From Planctomycetota bacterium (GTDB lineage Bacteria; Planctomycetota; Phycisphaerae; WQYP01): DNA of 8,407 nt. Positions 6,035 through 8,407 of the stretch are shown in pieces (position 1 is the stretch's first letter; the number at the start of each line of letters is the position of its first letter). Made by a program: the position numbers and the translations under genes. Under the pieces are notes generated by a model that saw only the letters and a list, made by a program, of their open reading frames with translations, was not told where the DNA came from and did not search any database. The stretch spans positions 1-8,407 of the forward strand of contig JAKCCC010000058.1 of NCBI GenBank assembly GCA_021838985.1, given 5' to 3'.

Positions 6035-6814
6035 TTACTTTTTACCTTTTACTTGCTCGGCCGCGCGCACGATGTCCGCGAACTCATCCGCCGCGAGGCT
6101 CGCACCGCCGACGAGTAAACCGTCGATGTCAGCTTCGGCCAGCAGGTCGGCCGCGTTGGCTTTCCTGACCGATCCACCGTATTGGATGCGGATGGTCCGG
6201 GCGAGTGAGGTTCCATACAAGTCCGTCAGACGTTGGCGGATAAAGCTATGGACCGCCTGGGCTTGCTGAGGCGTGGCGGTAAGGCCCGTGCCGATGGCCC
6301 AGACCGGTTCATACGCAATCACCAGTCGACGGAGTTGCACCATGTCCGAGTCGACCTTGGCCAGGCCGCCGGCAAGTTGCCGCGCCACGACTTCATTGGT
6401 TTGATGGCTTTGGCGCTCCGGGAGCGTTTCCCCTACGCAAAGAACCACACTCAAGCCTTCGGCGATCGCGGCCCGGGTCTTCTGGTTTAACAGGGCGTCG
6501 GTCTCCCCGAGGATATGGCGCCGTTCCGAGTGTCCGACCAGGACGAATTGCACGCCGACTTCCTTAAGCATGGCCGGACTAATTTCACCGGTGAACGCGC
6601 CTTTTTTTTCATAGTAAACATCCTGGGCGCCAAGTTTCAGAGCGCTGGAGGCAATCGCCTGGTGCACCGCGTCCAGATGCACGAACGTCGGAATCAGCAC
6701 CGTTTCCACCGCATCGTTGGCGGGGATTTTATCAGCCAGCTCCCGGGCCAGGTACACGCTCTCCGTGCGCCCCAGGTTCATTTTCCAATTACCGGCGATC
6801 AGATATTCCCGCAT
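6035..6814 (-). CDS. tpiA: Triosephosphate isomerase
   Basis: TpiA interconverts dihydroxyacetone phosphate and glyceraldehyde 3-phosphate in glycolysis and gluconeogenesis. The 259-residue product has all catalytic landmarks: Asn9 and Lys11 in AGNWKMN, His95 in VGHSERR, Glu169 in AYEPVWAIGTG (loop 6), and the phosphate-binding YGGSV and GLLVGGASL near the end. Length is normal for the family. The ATG at 6814 has AGGTGG 9 nt upstream; a GTG directly before it (6817) is an alternative start adding one residue. It is the first gene of a probable tpiA-secG-yicC-gmk transcript. Confidence 0.97.
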   Translation of the reverse strand: MREYLIAGNWKMNLGRTESVYLARELADKIPANDAVETVLIPTFVHLDAVHQAIASSALKLGAQDVYYEKKGAFTGEISPAMLKEVGVQFVLVGHSERRHILGETDALLNQKTRAAIAEGLSVVLCVGETLPERQSHQTNEVVARQLAGGLAKVDSDMVQLRRLVIAYEPVWAIGTGLTATPQQAQAVHSFIRQRLTDLYGTSLARTIRIQYGGSVRKANAADLLAEADIDGLLVGGASLAADEFADIVRAAEQVKGKK

Positions 6815-6850
6815 CACTTGCCGCCACCTTTATCGTTAGATCCGCCTGAC

Positions 6851-6882
6851 GCTTCGGCCGGCCCGCCGGCGTTGGCCGAAGC
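6851..6882 (-). repeat. Perfect 9-bp inverted repeat in the tpiA leader
   Basis: GCTTCGGCC (6851-6859) and GGCCGAAGC (6874-6882) are perfect inverted copies with a GC-rich 14-nt interior that can itself pair. It sits 37 nt before the tpiA start codon. No T-run follows it on either strand. It may be a structured 5' leader that protects or regulates the mRNA, or an operator; neither is proven. Confidence 0.45.
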
Positions 6883-7239
6883 CCAAAACCTTTATTATGG
6901 CGCAGATCGCCCAAAACTTCCAGCAGCGCTTCCGCGACGCGGCCAGGAGGGTGTGGCCGGAGGTTTTGGCGAACGGCGGCTCGCCGCGTCAGCGCCAAGC
7001 CGCCAACGTCCTAGCGGCGGCATGCATGACACCCGTGGGTATGTTCCCGCCCCAAAATCCGGCCACGCCCGCCAGGAGGCTGCGACAATTTTTCGGGGCG
7101 CGGTCGCGCACCGCCCGCCAGGTTCCGGGGAATGGGGATTGGAAAATGGAGTCCGGAGTTTTGATCGCAGCAGTGGTGGGGACATGGATGGCTACGGGGC
7201 ACCTCGCATCGGGCATGGATAAGGCGTACTTAGGCGGGT

Positions 7240-7265
7240 AAGGCTGCCCAGCACGGCTGAGCCTT
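7240..7265 (-). terminator. Hairpin directly downstream of tRNA-Thr, possible terminator
   Basis: On the minus strand, AAGGCT (7265-7260) pairs with AGCCTT (7245-7240), and inside it GCC (7257-7255) pairs with GGC (7248-7246), leaving a 2-nt bulge and 6-nt loop. The stem begins 3 nt after the discriminator base of the tRNA. Only two Ts lie at its 3' foot, so termination may be weak; a role in 3'-end processing is equally possible. Confidence 0.35.
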
Positions 7266-7268
7266 CAA

Positions 7269-7341
7269 AGCCGCCGAGGGGACTCGAACCCTTGACCTGC
7301 GCTTTACGAAAGCGCCGCTCTACCGACTGAGCTACGGCGGC
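7269..7341 (-). tRNA. tRNA-Thr, anticodon CGT
   Basis: The 73-nt minus-strand sequence folds into a full cloverleaf. The acceptor stem GCCGCCG pairs perfectly with CGGCGGC. The D arm is GCTC-AGTCGGTA-GAGC, the anticodon arm GCGCT-TTCGTAA-AGCGC, the variable loop AGGTC, and the T arm AAGGG-TTCGAGT-CCCCT with one A-C mismatch at the 50-64 pair. Anticodon CGT reads ACG (threonine). The discriminator is U and CCA is not encoded (TTT follows the stem), so CCA must be added after transcription. Confidence 0.95.
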
Positions 7342-7406
7342 GGGGCAGCCGATCCACGCGGGGAAAACGCAGCCTGTGGTCCGCTTTCACCGCTGACGCC
7401 AACGGT

Positions 7407-7436
7407 ATGATAACGCCGCGCCCCGAACATGGCCAA
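7407..7436 (-). promoter_or_regulatory. Possible promoter for tRNA-Thr
   Basis: On the minus strand TTGGCC (7436-7431, four of six consensus matches) and TATCAT (7412-7407, five of six) are separated by 18 nt. Transcription would start near 7400, about 60 nt before the mature tRNA, a usual length for a tRNA leader. Confidence 0.35.
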
Positions 7437-7639
7437 TCGGATGGGTTGGGTGGAAAGGATGGGGGTGACGATTTTCGACGAGCGGTGCTGGACTGGTGGT
7501 CCCGGGCGGCACGGCGCTTTGGCCCGGTCCGCCGTAGGTCGCCGGGGCAACTAAACTGCTCCGTCCCCAGGCGGACTTGGATGGCGCGGCGCTCTACCCA
7601 GGTTCATCCTGGCAGATCCGCCGATCGGTGGCCTTGGTA

Positions 7640-7677
7640 CCAGTCGGTTCTGACATTCCCGACCATGGTCAGACTGG
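7640..7677. repeat. Nested dyad upstream of pheA
   Basis: TCTGAC (7649-7654) pairs with GTCAGA (7668-7673), and the outer CCAG (7640-7643) with CTGG (7674-7677), leaving a 5-nt bulge. The palindrome GACCATGGTC (7661-7670) lies within it. It sits about 40 nt before the candidate pheA -35 box, a place where a regulator could bind. Function is not known. Confidence 0.3.
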
Positions 7678-7717
7678 ACGGCGCGGATTCTTGGGGCCTC
7701 GGGAAGGCTGCCCCGTA

Positions 7718-7746
7718 TTGCCGGGCAGGGCAAGCCGGGATAAGAT
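7718..7746 (+). promoter_or_regulatory. Possible sigma70-type promoter for pheA
   Basis: TTGCCG (7718-7723) and TAAGAT (7741-7746) are 17 nt apart, each with four of six consensus matches. Transcription would start near 7753, giving a leader of about 110 nt that includes the hairpin at 7802-7817. Confidence 0.35.
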
Positions 7747-7864
7747 TCGCGGGAGGGAGAGCGCCGGATTTTTTGAGGGGTGACTTCCGATTTTTGATTC
7801 GCCGCCGCACGCGGCGGAAAGGCGGGATCGGAGTTCGACTATTTTCAAGGGCAGAGGTGTCGGG

Positions 7865-8407
7865 ATGTCGCAGCCGGAGTCCGTGGCGTCACTTCGCACC
7901 CAGATTGATCAGTTGGACGAACGCATTGTCGAGCTGCTCAATGCCCGCGCCCGCATCGTGGTGGAAATCGGACGTCTGAAGCAGCAGGCCAATTCACCCA
8001 TTTACGCTCCCGATCGTGAAAAAGAAGTCCTGGCGAAAGTGCGCCAGGCCAACCGCCAGACGGGTGGTCCGTTGTCCGATACTTGCGTCGAGACGATTTA
8101 TCGCGAATTAATGTCGGGCAGCTTCGCTTTGGAAAAGCCGCTCCGTATCGCGTTTTTAGGGCCGCAGGGCAGCTTTTCGCATCTGGCTTCGGTAAAAAAA
8201 TTTGGATCGAGTGTGGAACACGTGCCGGTGGTGGATATCGCCACGGTGTTTGATTCCGTGGCCCGCGGCCATGTCGATATAGGCTTGGCGCCGATGGAAA
8301 ATTCCACCATCGGAGGCATCGTGCAGACGATGGACGCCTTCCTGGAGCACGCCCAGGTGGGCGTGGTCGCGGAGGTGCTGGTGGCGGTGCATCATCATCT
8401 CCTGGCC
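7865..8407 (+). CDS. pheA: Bifunctional chorismate mutase / prephenate dehydratase, N-terminal half (gene runs off the window)
   Basis: The P-protein turns chorismate into prephenate and then phenylpyruvate, the committed steps to phenylalanine. The 181 codons seen cover an AroQ-type chorismate mutase domain (about 8-90: LRTQIDQLDERIVELLNAR with Arg11 and Arg28, Lys39 in GRLKQ, YAPDREKEV at 47-55, VETIYRELMSGSFALE at 75-90). The start of the prephenate dehydratase domain follows from residue 93 (RIAFLGPQGSFSHLASVKKFG, then IGLAPMENSTIGGIVQTMDAFL). The rest of the dehydratase domain and any ACT regulatory domain lie beyond the edge. The ATG at 7865 has AGAGG 7 nt upstream. It is the only protein gene on the plus strand here and diverges from the tRNA-Thr side. 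Confidence 0.95.
   Translation, partial: MSQPESVASLRTQIDQLDERIVELLNARARIVVEIGRLKQQANSPIYAPDREKEVLAKVRQANRQTGGPLSDTCVETIYRELMSGSFALEKPLRIAFLGPQGSFSHLASVKKFGSSVEHVPVVDIATVFDSVARGHVDIGLAPMENSTIGGIVQTMDAFLEHAQVGVVAEVLVAVHHHLLA

Larger units (their letters stand above)
6815..7268. other. Gene-free stretch between tRNA-Thr and tpiA, with a leader hairpin
   Basis: No convincing gene is present on either strand; the longest frames (plus 6897..7241, minus 7185..6895) lack family resemblance and proper start signals. Read on the minus strand, CATAAT (6899-6894) is a possible -10 box, with only a weak -35 (TGGAAG, 17 nt upstream). If used, the tpiA transcript would begin near 6887, just before a strong hairpin at 6851-6882. 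Next to the tRNA lies another hairpin (7240-7265). Confidence 0.4.
7342..7864. other. Intergenic region between divergent tRNA-Thr and pheA
   Basis: I see no credible gene in these 523 nt; the plus-strand frame 7407..7979 runs into pheA in the wrong frame. It contains the candidate tRNA promoter, a nested dyad at 7640-7677, a hairpin CCAGG-TTCAT-CCTGG (7598-7612) enclosed by GGCGGA/TCCGCC (7570-7575/7617-7622), the candidate pheA promoter, and a GC hairpin CCGCCG-CACG-CGGCGG (7802-7817) in the pheA leader. I found no phenylalanine-rich leader peptide with terminator. Confidence 0.45.

Noticed and set aside
6789..6998. Small minus-strand frame overlapping the start of tpiA (contains EALLEVLGDLRHNKGFGL)
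   Set aside because: It begins with TTG without a ribosome binding site, overlaps the tpiA start by 26 nt and has no recognisable homologue. It may be chance.
6897..7241. 114-codon plus-strand frame (MAQIAQNFQQRFRDAARRVW...)
   Set aside because: No Shine-Dalgarno sequence precedes the ATG, no family is recognised, and the low-complexity Arg/Pro/Ala composition matches non-coding frames nearby. It could be reconsidered if homologues were found.
7407..7979. 190-codon plus-strand frame
   Set aside because: It overlaps pheA in a different reading frame, and the pheA product is clear.

Overview
The window looks like a piece of chromosome from a GC-rich member of the PVC superphylum, most likely a verrucomicrobium. 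The best marker is the short gene at 287..655, which reads as the small basic 'PVC signature' protein (core MSLDRSLK... RHRNVLKRAERI... SVFGLLKV). The rest is housekeeping: translation (GatB, tRNA-Thr), transcription (RpoZ), nucleotide metabolism (Gmk), RNA decay (YicC family), secretion (SecG), glycolysis (TpiA), CoA synthesis (CoaC) and phenylalanine synthesis (PheA).

Layout. Almost everything runs on the minus strand. Read in the direction of transcription from 7341 down to 1, it is: tRNA-Thr(CGT); a gap of about 450 nt; tpiA; secG; yicC; gmk; a 168-nt gap carrying short repeats; rpoZ; coaC; a gap of about 380 nt; gatB; a gap of about 450 nt with hairpins and a good promoter; the small basic protein gene; and the 5' end of a phospholipase D-like gene that leaves the window. 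At the right edge a 523-nt gap separates the tRNA from pheA, which runs on the plus strand and leaves the window after 181 codons.

How the genes fit. tpiA-secG-yicC-gmk is tightly packed (51 nt, 78 nt, then an 11-nt overlap) and is probably one transcript. rpoZ and coaC overlap by ATGA and are probably translationally coupled. The order yicC-gmk-rpoZ-coa(B)C is a common bacterial arrangement. Here the last gene encodes only the decarboxylase half (CoaC), so CoaB must lie elsewhere. gatB needs GatA and GatC, which are not in the window.

I found no CRISPR array, intact insertion sequence, phage gene, toxin-antitoxin pair or multi-gene defence system. The parts worth a second look are the non-coding stretches: the hairpin-rich 799-1065 region, the paired short repeats at 3895-3983 whose edge falls on the gmk stop codon, and the leaders before tpiA and pheA. 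In the proteins, the points of interest are the histone H1-like tail on the PVC signature protein, the unusual GMP-loop of Gmk and the variant motif in GatB.
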